Shown piece after piece: positions 56,057 to 63,966 of a stretch of 64,000 nucleotides of DNA. This stretch comes from Methanomassiliicoccus luminyensis B10. GTDB lineage: Archaea > Thermoplasmatota > Thermoplasmata > Methanomassiliicoccales > Methanomassiliicoccaceae. The notes below the pieces were generated by a model. The model saw nothing but the letters and a program-made list of their open reading frames with translations. It had not been told where the DNA came from and ran no database searches. A program made the translations under genes and the position numbers. The stretch is taken from NCBI RefSeq assembly GCF_000308215.1, contig NZ_CAJE01000012.1, forward strand, positions 1-64,000. Direction: 5' to 3'. Each line of letters begins with the position of its first letter. Positions within the stretch are counted from its first letter, which is position 1.

Positions 56057-57127
56057 TCACGCCTTCCCCTCCTCCATGACGTGATCGAACACCTCCGAAT
56101 AGGACTCCGCCGTGGCATCCCAGGAAAAAGTCTCAGCGATCTTCAGGGACCTCTCCCCCATCTCTTTGGCCCTGGAGCGGTCGATGTCCCTGAGCCGGGC
56201 CGCAAGCTCGCCGGTGTCGTTCGAGATGTATCCGTTCTCCCCGTTCCGGACGAGCATGTAGTTGTTGCCTTTATCGGTGGTGACGACGGCCTTTCCCCGG
56301 CTCAGCGCCTCCATGATGCTCCCGGAGGTGGTGATATCCTCGAACGGCATGAAGAAAACGTCCGATGCGGCGAAGTATTCCGATACCTCCTCATCGCTCA
56401 GGTGCTCCAGGCGGACGGTGAAGCGGCCGGGGTGCTTCCGGGAGCACGAACCGATAAGCTCCTTGATCTCCTCGTTCCGGCATCCCCCGGCGAGGACCCC
56501 GTGGTACTTGTCCGGCATCTGGGCCATAACTTCCAGGTAGTCGCGGACGCCCTTGTTCCACCGGCTGGGACCCAGCATGAGCACGATGACCTTGTCCTCC
56601 GGGAACCCCAGCTTCCGTCTCGCGGCGGCGGGATCGGCAGGATGCACCAGGTCGAAGTAGTTCGCCAGCGGCACCACCGAGATGTCCAGGCCGGTGCCGT
56701 ACCTTTTCTGGAGCTCTTCCTTGGTCCGGGCGCTGTGCACGATGCCCGCCTCGGCCCAGTCAATCATGTATCTCATGGCCGCCTCGTCGGCCTCCCTGCT
56801 CCCGAACTGCACCGAGTGAGGCGAGAGATTGTGGACGGTCCAGATGACATGGACGCCCAGGATCCCGCACAAGCCGCGCACCAGGCGCATCTGATAGCGG
56901 TGATTGAACGGCATCCAGTTGATGTTGAGGGTGCGGTACCCCATCAGGCGGTACGCGATGAGCTGGGCGACGGAGAACGGGGTCTGTTTGCCGAACCAGG
57001 ACACCATGCGCACTTTGGCGCCCTCTTGCTCAAGATACTTCTTCAGCAGGACCAGGTGCGGCCCGGAAGCGTTGGGGCAGAGCATGATCTTCCGGTCCTT
57101 CGGCGGCATGTCCGCTACCCCTTCCAT
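56057..57127 (-). CDS. GT4-family glycosyltransferase within the tetrapyrrole island
   Basis: GT-B enzyme of 356 aa. Seen: CPNASGPHLVLLKKYLEQEGAKVRMVSW at the N-terminus, VIWTVHNLSPHS near 98, VIVLMLGPSRWNKGVRDYLEVMA near 185, and FFMPFEDITTSGSIMEALSRGKAVV near 268 with the donor-site residues. It belongs by type to the surface-glycan genes 30 kb away, yet lies between the heme-precursor and cobalamin operons and is divergent from cbiT across a 146-base gap. A second ATG at 57109 (MPPKDRK) is possible. No tetrapyrrole link can be read from its sequence. Confidence 0.87.
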   Translation of the reverse strand: MEGVADMPPKDRKIMLCPNASGPHLVLLKKYLEQEGAKVRMVSWFGKQTPFSVAQLIAYRLMGYRTLNINWMPFNHRYQMRLVRGLCGILGVHVIWTVHNLSPHSVQFGSREADEAAMRYMIDWAEAGIVHSARTKEELQKRYGTGLDISVVPLANYFDLVHPADPAAARRKLGFPEDKVIVLMLGPSRWNKGVRDYLEVMAQMPDKYHGVLAGGCRNEEIKELIGSCSRKHPGRFTVRLEHLSDEEVSEYFAASDVFFMPFEDITTSGSIMEALSRGKAVVTTDKGNNYMLVRNGENGYISNDTGELAARLRDIDRSRAKEMGERSLKIAETFSWDATAESYSEVFDHVMEEGKA

Positions 57128-57202
57128 TCCTGCGCCTCCCAGCTGATGTCCAGGACGTGATGGCCGTCAGTTTATTTTTCATTTGCCCTACTTTAATCAG
57201 AA

Positions 57203-57217
57203 TGATTATCATTATTT
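57203..57217. promoter_or_regulatory. Fur-box-like sequence in the GT/cbiT divergent gap
   Basis: TGATTATCATTATTT, containing the palindrome AATGAT-T-ATCATT (57201-57213), similar to ferric-uptake-regulator boxes. The related TGATAACGATTATTT is at 48681-48695 before the heme-precursor operon. Confidence 0.35.
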
Positions 57218-57240
57218 CTATCTGGATGCTGTCTCCATCA

Positions 57241-57248
57241 TTAAATAC
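57241..57248 (+). promoter_or_regulatory. TATA box of the cbi operon
   Basis: TTAAATAC, 26-33 bases before the ATG at 57274, predicting a leaderless cbiT mRNA with the palindrome at 57252-57268 between TATA box and start. Confidence 0.55.
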
Positions 57249-57251
57249 TAG

Positions 57252-57268
57252 TTGGATGATTCATCCAA
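57252..57268. promoter_or_regulatory. 17-bp palindrome TTGGATGATTCATCCAA before cbiT
   Basis: Perfect 8-1-8 palindrome ending five bases before the cbiT start codon. It shares TTGGAT-N5-ATCCAA with the site at 48806-48822. Bound protein here would block transcription initiation. I saw no third copy in the window. Confidence 0.65.
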
Positions 57269-57273
57269 TCACT

Positions 57274-57807
57274 ATGCAAGAGGGGTTGAAAGGTGGGCCG
57301 ACGCAGGACGAAGTGCTCGCGATATCCTTGCAGAAGCTGGGATTGAGGAGCGGCGACCGCTTCGCCGACGTGGGCTGCGGGACCGGAAAGGTCTCCATAG
57401 CCGCATCCAAGGAAGTAGATAGCGTTCTGGCCATCGATCTGAGGCCGGAGGCGTTCGCGTACGCCCAGCAAGAGATATCCAAGAGCGGCCGGGAGAACAT
57501 CAAGCTCGTAGAGGGCAACGCGGTGGACGTGCTGAGGTCCGAGGACCGCGTGGACGCCGCGTTCGTGGGCGGTTCCAAGCATCTCGACGAGGTGCTCTCC
57601 ATCCTCGTGGAGAAGGGGGCCCGCTCCATAGTCGTGAACGCGGTGCTGGTGTCCACCCTTCACCAGGCGGTGAAGAAGATGAAGGAGCTGGGGATATTCC
57701 AGGAGGCCGTGATGGTCCAGGTGTCCCGCTCCCGCGAGCTGGTGGGCGATATCATGTTCAAGCCGCTCGACCCCGTATTCGTGATCGTAGGAGGAAGGAC
57801 ATGCTGA
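57274..57807 (+). CDS. cbiT: Cobalt-precorrin-6B C15-methyltransferase (decarboxylating)
   Basis: Methylates C15 and decarboxylates the C12 acetate side chain in anaerobic cobalamin synthesis. Seen: GGPTQDEVLAISLQKLGLRSGDRFADVGCGTGKVSIAAS at 7-44 with the class I SAM loop DVGCGTG, the GG(P)TK/Q-type entry typical of CbiT, and AFVGGSKHLDEVL near 94. The frame is open back to 57157, but that part encodes an unlike hydrophobic stretch and would read through the promoter; the ATG at 57274 matches family starts and the TATA box. 177 aa. First gene of cbiTLFGHDE. Confidence 0.93.
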   Translation: MQEGLKGGPTQDEVLAISLQKLGLRSGDRFADVGCGTGKVSIAASKEVDSVLAIDLRPEAFAYAQQEISKSGRENIKLVEGNAVDVLRSEDRVDAAFVGGSKHLDEVLSILVEKGARSIVVNAVLVSTLHQAVKKMKELGIFQEAVMVQVSRSRELVGDIMFKPLDPVFVIVGGRTC

Positions 57808-58406
57808 TCGGTATTGGTCTGGGCCCGGGCGACAAGGAATTGTTGACCCTTCGGGCGGTTAGGCTGTTGAAGGAAGCGGACAAGGTCTTCGTTCCCGGGA
57901 AGATGGCCAAGGACCTCGTGGCGCCATACACCGAAGCCGAGGTCCTGGAGTTCCCGATGTCCAATGACGAGGATGTGATCCGCGCCGCGCTGGAGCGCAA
58001 TGCGGAGCGCATAGCTCCCGCCGCCAGGAACGGCACGGCGGTCCTGGGCATGATCGGCGACCCCAGCTTCTACTCCACGTTCTCCCGGCAGGTCGAGATC
58101 ATGAGGGCGAGCCATCCGGACATCGAAACGGAAGTGGAGCCCGGCATCAGCTCCATCACCGCCTTCGCTTCGAGAGCGAAGCTCGCCATAAACGGAGGGT
58201 TCGTCGTTACGGACGGTGAACACCCTGATGCCATGATCATGCTCAAGGTGAAGAAGCCGGGAGAGCTGATGCGCAGCCTTCAGAGGGAAGGATATCGTGA
58301 GTTCGTCCTCGCCGAGAGGGTGTTCCAGGATGAGGAGCGCATCTACAGCGGCGAGCAGATCCCGGAACAGAGCGACTATTTCAGCATAATGTACGCGAGG
58401 AAGTAA
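57801..58406 (+). CDS. cbiL: Cobalt-precorrin-2 C20-methyltransferase
   Basis: Methylates C20 of cobalt-factor II, the first methylation after cobalt insertion. Tetrapyrrole methylase fold: LIGIGLGPGDKELLTLRAVRLLKEADKVFVPGK at 2-34 (the VPGK/S ending is CbiL/CobI-like), MIGDPSFYSTFSRQ near 80 and EVEPGISSITAFASRAKL near 103. 201 aa, at the short end for the family. Overlaps cbiT by 7 bases and ends one base before cbiF. Confidence 0.92.
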   Translation: MLIGIGLGPGDKELLTLRAVRLLKEADKVFVPGKMAKDLVAPYTEAEVLEFPMSNDEDVIRAALERNAERIAPAARNGTAVLGMIGDPSFYSTFSRQVEIMRASHPDIETEVEPGISSITAFASRAKLAINGGFVVTDGEHPDAMIMLKVKKPGELMRSLQREGYREFVLAERVFQDEERIYSGEQIPEQSDYFSIMYARK

Positions 58407-58407
58407 A

Positions 58408-59121
58408 ATGTACAAAGTATTCTTCGTAGGCGCGGGACCCGGGGACCCCGGTCTCATAACCGTCAAGGGAATGGATCTTCTGAAGAACGCCGAGGTGCTG
58501 GTATACACCGGCTCCCTGGTGAACCCTGAGCTGGTGGAGAGGTCCCCGGCAGCGGTGAAGCTCAACAGCTGGGGCATGAATCTGGAGGAGACGGGCGACG
58601 CCATCGAGTCGGCGGTGAAGCAGGGGAAGAGGGTCGTCCGGCTGCACTCCGGCGACCCCTCGATATTCGGCTCCATCGTGGAGCAGATCGACGACCTCTC
58701 CAAGAGGGGCATCGAGGTGGAGATCGTTCCAGGGGTCTCGTCGATGTTCGCCGCCGCGGCAGCGCTGCAGACCCAGCTCACCCTTAAGGGCGTCGCGGAC
58801 ACGCTGGTGATCACCAGGCCCGCCGGGGAGACCCTGGAGGTCGACGAGCTTCCCGAGCTGGCTAAGCCCGGCCGCTCCCTGGTGGTGTTCCTCGGCACCG
58901 GTCATCTCGAAAAGGTGATGAGCAGGGTCAGCTACCCCCAGGACACCCCCGCCGCGGTGGTCTATCATGCGTCGTGGCCGGACCAGAAGGTGCTCAAGGG
59001 CACTGTCGCGGACATCGCCGCCAAGGCCAAGGCGGCCGGGATCGACAAGACCGCGCTGATCCTGGTCGGCGGCATTGTGGAACCGTTCTCGCGGTACCAC
59101 AGGTCGGTGCTGTATTCATGA
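58408..59121 (+). CDS. cbiF: Cobalt-precorrin-4 C11-methyltransferase
   Basis: Methylates C11 before ring-contraction product processing. Seen: KVFFVGAGPGDPGLITVKGMDLLKNAEVLVYTGSLVNPELV at 3-43, where VLVYTGSLV(N/S)P is CbiF/CobM-specific, VVRLHSGDPSIFGSIVEQ near 78, and EIVPGVSSMFAAAAALQTQLTLKGV near 108. 237 aa. Start just after the cbiL stop; its stop overlaps the cbiG start. Confidence 0.94.
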   Translation: MYKVFFVGAGPGDPGLITVKGMDLLKNAEVLVYTGSLVNPELVERSPAAVKLNSWGMNLEETGDAIESAVKQGKRVVRLHSGDPSIFGSIVEQIDDLSKRGIEVEIVPGVSSMFAAAAALQTQLTLKGVADTLVITRPAGETLEVDELPELAKPGRSLVVFLGTGHLEKVMSRVSYPQDTPAAVVYHASWPDQKVLKGTVADIAAKAKAAGIDKTALILVGGIVEPFSRYHRSVLYS

Positions 59122-59984
59122 AAGACACGGCCATTATCGCCCTTGATCAGGAGAAGGCAGCAAAGCTGGCCTCATTACTGGACGCCGATCTGCTGCCGTA
59201 CCGCGAGGGCGTGTTTACGGAGGTGTTCGAGAGCTACCGGCGCATCGTGGCCATCATGGCCATGGGCATCGTCATTCGCGGCATCGCCCCGCTGGTCAAA
59301 AGCAAGTGGGAGGATCCGGCAGTGGTGTTGGTGACGCCGGACCTTCGGTTCGCCGTGCCCATGCTGGGCGGCCACCACGGCGCCAACGAACTGGCGAAGG
59401 AGCTGGGCGAGAAAGGCCTCGTGCCGGTCCTCTCCACCGCCACCGAGGCGGCCGGGCTGGAATCGGTCGAAGGCATTATGAACGAACGAAAGATGGATGT
59501 CCTGAACCGCGACTCCACCAAGGAAGTGAACGCCGCGATACTGAAGGGAACGGTCCCTCTGTATCTCACCAACGGCCCGGGCATGGTGCTCGCCGGCCCC
59601 GGCGTCTCGGTCCTGCTTAGGAAAGGCGAGTACACCATCGGTGTAGGCTGCCGGAAGGGAGCGGGCAGGGACGAGATAATCTCCGCGGTGCGGCAGGCGC
59701 TGAAGGAATCAGGCCTGCAGGCCAGCTCGGTGCTGGCCTACGCCACCACGGACAAGAAGGTCCAGGAGATCGGGCTGATCGAAGGGATAACGTCGCTCGG
59801 AGGGAACTTGGTGTTCCTGCCCGATGAGGAAATCAACGCCCAGGACGCCCCGACCCCGTCGAGGGCGAGCATCTTGGGGCTCAAGGGCGTGGCCGAGCCG
59901 GCCGCGCTCGCCATTTCCAGGAAGAAAGAGCTGATAATGAAAAGGAGAGTAATCGGCAATGTCACCGTCGCCATCGCAAGGTAA
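59118..59984 (+). CDS. cbiG: Cobalt-precorrin-5A hydrolase
   Basis: Opens the delta-lactone of cobalt-precorrin-5A, releasing acetaldehyde. Seen: VAIMAMGIVIRGIAPLVKSKWEDPAVVLVTPDLRFAVPMLGGHHGANELAKEL in the N-terminal domain (about 44-98), the linker domain, and the C-terminal CbiG/CobE domain with IGVGCRKGAGRDEI near 177 and AYATTDKKVQEIGLIE near 211. 288 aa; slightly short. The ATG at 59118 overlaps the cbiF stop (ATGA). The 3' end overlaps cbiH by 26 bases. Confidence 0.94.
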   Translation: MKDTAIIALDQEKAAKLASLLDADLLPYREGVFTEVFESYRRIVAIMAMGIVIRGIAPLVKSKWEDPAVVLVTPDLRFAVPMLGGHHGANELAKELGEKGLVPVLSTATEAAGLESVEGIMNERKMDVLNRDSTKEVNAAILKGTVPLYLTNGPGMVLAGPGVSVLLRKGEYTIGVGCRKGAGRDEIISAVRQALKESGLQASSVLAYATTDKKVQEIGLIEGITSLGGNLVFLPDEEINAQDAPTPSRASILGLKGVAEPAALAISRKKELIMKRRVIGNVTVAIAR

Positions 59985-60744
59985 GGGAAAGCTGTACATA
60001 GTTGGCACCGGTCCGGGGCGCTCGGACCAGATGACCATGAGAGCAAGGGACGCGATCGCCTCTTCCACCCACGTGGTGGGGAACCAGATATACTTGGATA
60101 ATGTCTCTGACCTGCTCGCCGGGAAGGAGATCTTCAACTCTTCAATGGGGCGGGAGGTGCAGAGGGCCAAGAAGGCGGTCGAGCTCGCCCAGGACCACAT
60201 GGTCTCCATCGTCAGCGGCGGGGACGCCGGCGTGTACGGGATGGCCAGCATCGTCCTGGAGATCGTGGAGAAGTCGTTCCCCGAGACCGCGGTGGAGATC
60301 GTACCGGGGGTCACGGCGGCCAGTGCCGCGGCGTCTTTGCTGGGTTCACCCCTCTCCAGCGACTTCATGGTCATCAGCCTCTCCGATCTTCTCACCCCCT
60401 GGGTGGAGATCGAGAGGAGATTGGAAGCGGCCTTCGGGGTCGGGGTGCCGGTGGTATTGTACAATCCCAAGAGCCTCCGCCGGCCGGACAACCTGCATAC
60501 TGCGCTGTCCATTGCGAAGAAGCATCTGCCGGGCACGACCCCCATCGGCGTGGTGAAGGACGCCTACCGCCCCGACGAAACGGTCACCGTGACCAAGCTC
60601 GAGGCGCTTGCGGAGAACGACGATTTCGTGGACATGCACTCCACCGTGGTGGTGGGAGGGCTCGACTCGAGAATATGGGCGGAGGGAGAGAGTGTCAGAG
60701 GGATCATCACTCCGAGAGGGTACAATCGCAAATATGCATACTGA
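59959..60744 (+). CDS. cbiH: Cobalt-factor III / cobalt-precorrin-3 C17-methyltransferase
   Basis: Methylates C17 and contracts the ring. Seen: KLYIVGTGPGRSDQMTMRARDAIASSTHVVGNQIYLDNV at about 11-50, where VVGxxxY is the CbiH/CobJ signature, VSIVSGGDAGVYGMASIVLE near 88-106 (SGGDxGVYG), EIVPGVTAASAAASLLGSPLSSDF near 117, and VVLYNPKSLRRPDNL near 172. 261 aa. An N-terminal extension of about ten Ser/Gly/Lys residues precedes the fold. A 75-base gap follows before cbiD, the only real break in the operon. Confidence 0.94.
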   Translation: MSPSPSQGKGKLYIVGTGPGRSDQMTMRARDAIASSTHVVGNQIYLDNVSDLLAGKEIFNSSMGREVQRAKKAVELAQDHMVSIVSGGDAGVYGMASIVLEIVEKSFPETAVEIVPGVTAASAAASLLGSPLSSDFMVISLSDLLTPWVEIERRLEAAFGVGVPVVLYNPKSLRRPDNLHTALSIAKKHLPGTTPIGVVKDAYRPDETVTVTKLEALAENDDFVDMHSTVVVGGLDSRIWAEGESVRGIITPRGYNRKYAY

Positions 60745-60819
60745 TCCGAGCGCGCACGCCAAGGGAGCGTACGGGGACCTCACGCAGCGAGATCATTGCC
60801 GCGTGGAGCGGGACGGACC

Positions 60820-61827
60820 ATGAAGGACCCGGTCTCTGAGTTCGAGTACCCCCCCAGCTGGGTGGAGGCGTGCCCCTATCCTGATCTCCTCGCCCTGGTG
60901 GAGAGCGGTCTGGCGGTGCTGACATCGTCCGGCCAGACACTTCGCCGCGGCTTCACCACCGGCACTACCGCCTCGGCCGCCTGCAAGGCCGCGGTCCTCT
61001 CTCTCAAAGGCGAGAAGATCGAGTCCGTCCGGATCGATCTCCCCTGCGGGCTGAGGGTCGATGTGCCGGCGGCGGGGAAGCAGGGCCGGGGGTGCTGCGC
61101 CAAGTACTCCGGCGACTACCCCTCCGATGTCACCGCCGGCGCCATGTTCGTCGCCGAGGCGGCGGAGAAGGGGAGCGGGGCGAGCATCATCTATGGCAAA
61201 GGGATAGGGGTGCTGTCCCGCGACATGGGGCGCTACAAGAAGGGCGAGCCGGCGGTGAGCCCGAGCGCGCGCGGCAGCATCGACAATGCGGTGCGGCAGG
61301 CCCTGGAAGAGATGCACCTGAGCGGGGCGGAGGTGCGCCTGGAGATCGTGGGCGGCGACAGGATAGCCCTGAGGACCCTCAACTCCAAGGTGGGAGTTAT
61401 GGAGGGCATATCGGTGCTCGGCACCACCGGGCTGGTGGAGCCGTGGGACGACCACCTGGAGGAATCGAACCTGGACCGGATCGCCTCCTCCGGCAAAGTG
61501 GTCCTCACCACCGGGCGCAGCGGGCTGAAGTTCTCGCGCCTCCTGTTCCCGGAGCACGATACCGTCCTGGTGGGCTCGAAGATCGGCAACGCCGTCCGCG
61601 CAGCCAGGGGAGAGGTGATATTGTGCGGGCTTCCGGCCCTCATACTCAAGTTCATCGACCCCGATGTGCTCAAAGGCACCGGCAAGGCCACCGTGGAGGA
61701 GCTAGTTAACACGCCGGAGTGGAAGGGGGCCATGGAAAAGGCCTTCGCCCGCTCCAAGAAAGAATGGCCGCGTCTCAGGGTAGTACTGCTGGACCGGCAA
61801 GGGAATCTGCTGGGTGATTCAGGATGA
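60820..61827 (+). CDS. cbiD: Cobalt-precorrin-5B C1-methyltransferase
   Basis: Methylates C1 of cobalt-precorrin-5B with SAM; unrelated in fold to the other methylases. Seen: LRRGFTTGTTASAACKAAVLSL near 42 (the (R/Y)G(F/Y)TTG(T/S)(C/T)A(A/T)AA signature), CCAKYSGDYPSDVTAG near 93, and SVLGTTGLVEPW near 205. 335 aa. The frame is open to 60796, but the ATG at 60820 begins the sensible N-terminus. Overlaps cbiE (ATGA). Confidence 0.94.
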   Translation: MKDPVSEFEYPPSWVEACPYPDLLALVESGLAVLTSSGQTLRRGFTTGTTASAACKAAVLSLKGEKIESVRIDLPCGLRVDVPAAGKQGRGCCAKYSGDYPSDVTAGAMFVAEAAEKGSGASIIYGKGIGVLSRDMGRYKKGEPAVSPSARGSIDNAVRQALEEMHLSGAEVRLEIVGGDRIALRTLNSKVGVMEGISVLGTTGLVEPWDDHLEESNLDRIASSGKVVLTTGRSGLKFSRLLFPEHDTVLVGSKIGNAVRAARGEVILCGLPALILKFIDPDVLKGTGKATVEELVNTPEWKGAMEKAFARSKKEWPRLRVVLLDRQGNLLGDSG

Positions 61828-62399
61828 TCGTGGTAGGAGTGGGCTGCGGCCCGGGCATGCTGACGGAGGAAGCGGTCGAAGTGATCAGGGGAGCGAGGCA
61901 CATCTATACTTCCAAGAGATCGTTCGAGCTGGTGAGGTCGCATGTCCTCCCCGCGGCGGAGGTACATTTCATCACCGACTACACGAAGCTCAGCAGCCTC
62001 CCCGACGACGCGGTGCTCCTGTCGACGGGGGACCCCATGCTGGCCGGTCTGGGGAAGCACGGCGACAGGATCGTGCCGGGCATATCGTCCCTGCAGGTGG
62101 CCGCGGCGCGTCTGCACCTCGACATGGCCAAGGTGAGCGTGGTGGACGGCCACGGGAGGAAGGACTACCAGGAGAACGTCATCGACGAGCTGCGAAGGGG
62201 GAAAGTGGTGTTCCTCCTGGCCGACCCCGCCACCGACCTGGAGGACCTGGGAAGCAAGCTCACCGTGCTGGACATCGGGGGCAGGATGGCCCTGTGCCAG
62301 GACCTGGGGTACCCGCACGAGGAGATAGTCTGCGGGACCATCAGTTCCCCGCCGTCCAAGACCTCTCCTATGTTCTGCGTCGTCATCGGCAACTGGTGA
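61824..62399 (+). CDS. cbiE: Cobalt-precorrin-7 C5-methyltransferase
   Basis: Methylates C5, one of the last ring methylations. Seen: MIVVGVGCGPGMLTEEAVEVIRGARHIYTSKR at the N-terminus, VLLSTGDPMLAGLGKHG near 68-84 (short GDP motif of CbiE) and IVPGISSLQVAAARLHLDM near 88. 191 aa; the usual CbiE is about 200 aa. CbiT, its usual partner, heads the same operon. Last gene; it is convergent with cbiO, whose stop is adjacent to its own. Confidence 0.92.
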   Translation: MIVVGVGCGPGMLTEEAVEVIRGARHIYTSKRSFELVRSHVLPAAEVHFITDYTKLSSLPDDAVLLSTGDPMLAGLGKHGDRIVPGISSLQVAAARLHLDMAKVSVVDGHGRKDYQENVIDELRRGKVVFLLADPATDLEDLGSKLTVLDIGGRMALCQDLGYPHEEIVCGTISSPPSKTSPMFCVVIGNW

Positions 62400-63227
62400 T
62401 CAGGGGAGCTTGCGGCTCAGCGTCTCGATGGCCTCGTCCACCGTCAGGGGCATCTCGAACTCGCGGCCGGTACGTTTCCTCCAGCCTTCCAATGCCCGGA
62501 CCAGGGACGGCAGCTCCAGGTTCGCTTCCGTGATCACGTCGGGGCGGGCCATGAGGCCGCGGAAGTCCCCGTCGTAGAGGACCCTTCTCTTCAGAACGAT
62601 CACCCGGTCGGTCAGCTCGAACGCCACCGACAGGTCGTGCGTGGCGATCACCATGGTCTTGTTCAGAGACAGGAGCACGTTCACGAGGGCCCGCCTCCCC
62701 TGGGGGTCGAGGTTCGCGGTGGGCTCGTCCATCAGGAATATCTCCGGGTCCATGGCCAGGATGCCGGCGATGGCGACGCGCTTCTTCTCCCCGAAGCTGA
62801 GGTGGTGGGGCACGCGGTCGGCATACTCCGTCACCCCGGCGAGGGACAGCCCTCGCTCCACTCTCCGCGTCACTTCCTCCTCATCGAGCCCCATGTTGAT
62901 GGGGCCGAACGCCACGTCGTCCCACACCCGGGGCATGAAGATCTGGTCGTCGGGGTCCTGGAATAGGAACCCCGCCCTCCTGGTCGCGTCGGGCGCGGTC
63001 TTCTTCGTCACCTTCGCTCCCATGATCTCCAACTCTCCCTCTGTCGGAAGATAGAGAGCGTCGAGGATGTGCAGCAAGGTGCTCTTCCCCGCGCCGTTCG
63101 GCCCCACCAGCGCCACTCTCTCCCCCGCTTCTATGCACAGATCGACGCCGTCGAGCGCCCTCGTCCCGTCCTCGTAGGAGTACACGACCCCGTTCAATCT
63201 CAGAGCGTTGATGACAGCACACCCCAT
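62400..63227 (-). CDS. cbiO: Cobalt ECF transporter ATPase
   Basis: Energises cobalt uptake with CbiQ and a substrate-binding CbiM. Seen: Walker A VALVGPNGAGKSTLLH near 42, Q-loop FLFQDPDDQIFMP near 95 (QDPDDQ is the ECF/CbiO signature), SFGEKKRVAIAGILAM near 150 (signature variant), Walker B IFLMDEPTANLDPQGR near 168 and the H-loop MVIATHDLSVAFELTDRV near 197. A C-terminal extension of about 45 residues follows. 275 aa. The ATG at 63227 lies 28 bases inside the end of cbiQ. Confidence 0.93.
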   Translation of the reverse strand: MGCAVINALRLNGVVYSYEDGTRALDGVDLCIEAGERVALVGPNGAGKSTLLHILDALYLPTEGELEIMGAKVTKKTAPDATRRAGFLFQDPDDQIFMPRVWDDVAFGPINMGLDEEEVTRRVERGLSLAGVTEYADRVPHHLSFGEKKRVAIAGILAMDPEIFLMDEPTANLDPQGRRALVNVLLSLNKTMVIATHDLSVAFELTDRVIVLKRRVLYDGDFRGLMARPDVITEANLELPSLVRALEGWRKRTGREFEMPLTVDEAIETLSRKLP

Positions 63228-63934
63228 TGCATCAGTGTAATGATCGCGGCCATGCCGGCGAAGCAGGCCATGTACGCCGCGTCCCTCGCCCGCACTTTCG
63301 GCTTCCGTATCGTCCTTATCTCCCCGCGGTACCCGCGGGATACCAGCCCGTCGTAGATGTCCTGCCCCCTCTTGTACGAGCGTACCAGGACCATGCCCGC
63401 GGTGTACGATATGGTCTTGAACACTTCCCTGGACAGCAGGCTTCCCCTGTTGGAGAACCCGCGGGCCTTGCGGGCCATGCTCATCCTCTCCATCTCGTCG
63501 AGCATGACGAAGATGTACCGGTAGGTGAACAGCAGCAGGGCGCAGATGATGTACGGCACCCTGAACCATCTCAGGGCCCACAGCACGTCGAAGAACGGCG
63601 TGGTGGTCACCAGCAGCAGAAGGGCCATCACGGACGCGGATATCCTCAGGAACATGGCCAGGGCGGCCCCCGGCGTTGACGTCAGCAACATCGCCACCGC
63701 CGCCAGGGCGATGAGCGGCAGCGCCAGGGCGAAGGTCCCGGCGAAATGGCGCAGGGGAACGCGGGACACCGCGAGGACGGCAAGAAGGAATATGATGGCA
63801 AGGACCAGCGCGGCGATGTCCCGGACGAACGACAGCGCCACCACCAAGGCGATCGACCCCACCAGCTTGACGCGGGGGTCGAACCCGTACAGGGTGCTGT
63901 TCCTGGAATAACGGTCCACGTCCGCGGCGCGCAT
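63200..63934 (-). CDS. cbiQ: Cobalt ECF transporter transmembrane component
   Basis: Membrane scaffold of the cobalt energy-coupling-factor transporter. Seen: DRYSRNSTLYGFDPRVKLVGSIALVVALSF at the N-terminus (CbiQ D-P-R-x-K-L motif), five to six hydrophobic segments, and the two coupling motifs ARKARGFSNRG near 158 and VSRGYRGE near 208 (A-R-G type) that contact CbiO. 244 aa. The start follows GGAGGAGGAC. It is the first gene of this transcript, so cbiM and cbiN must lie elsewhere. Confidence 0.93.
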   Translation of the reverse strand: MRAADVDRYSRNSTLYGFDPRVKLVGSIALVVALSFVRDIAALVLAIIFLLAVLAVSRVPLRHFAGTFALALPLIALAAVAMLLTSTPGAALAMFLRISASVMALLLLVTTTPFFDVLWALRWFRVPYIICALLLFTYRYIFVMLDEMERMSMARKARGFSNRGSLLSREVFKTISYTAGMVLVRSYKRGQDIYDGLVSRGYRGEIRTIRKPKVRARDAAYMACFAGMAAIITLMQWGVLSSTL

Positions 63935-63956
63935 GTCCTCCTCCGGTGAGCGGATG

Positions 63957-63966
63957 AGCGATATAA
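63957..63966 (-). promoter_or_regulatory. TATA box of the cbiQ-cbiO operon
   Basis: TTTTATATCG on the minus strand, about 27 bases before a likely start near 63935-63940, leaving a short leader with CCGGAGGAGGAC in front of the cbiQ ATG at 63934. Confidence 0.5.

Noticed and set aside
57157-57273. N-terminal extension of CbiT with a membrane segment
   Set aside because: It would be translated from DNA holding the TATA box and palindrome, and CbiT homologs begin near the ATG at 57274.
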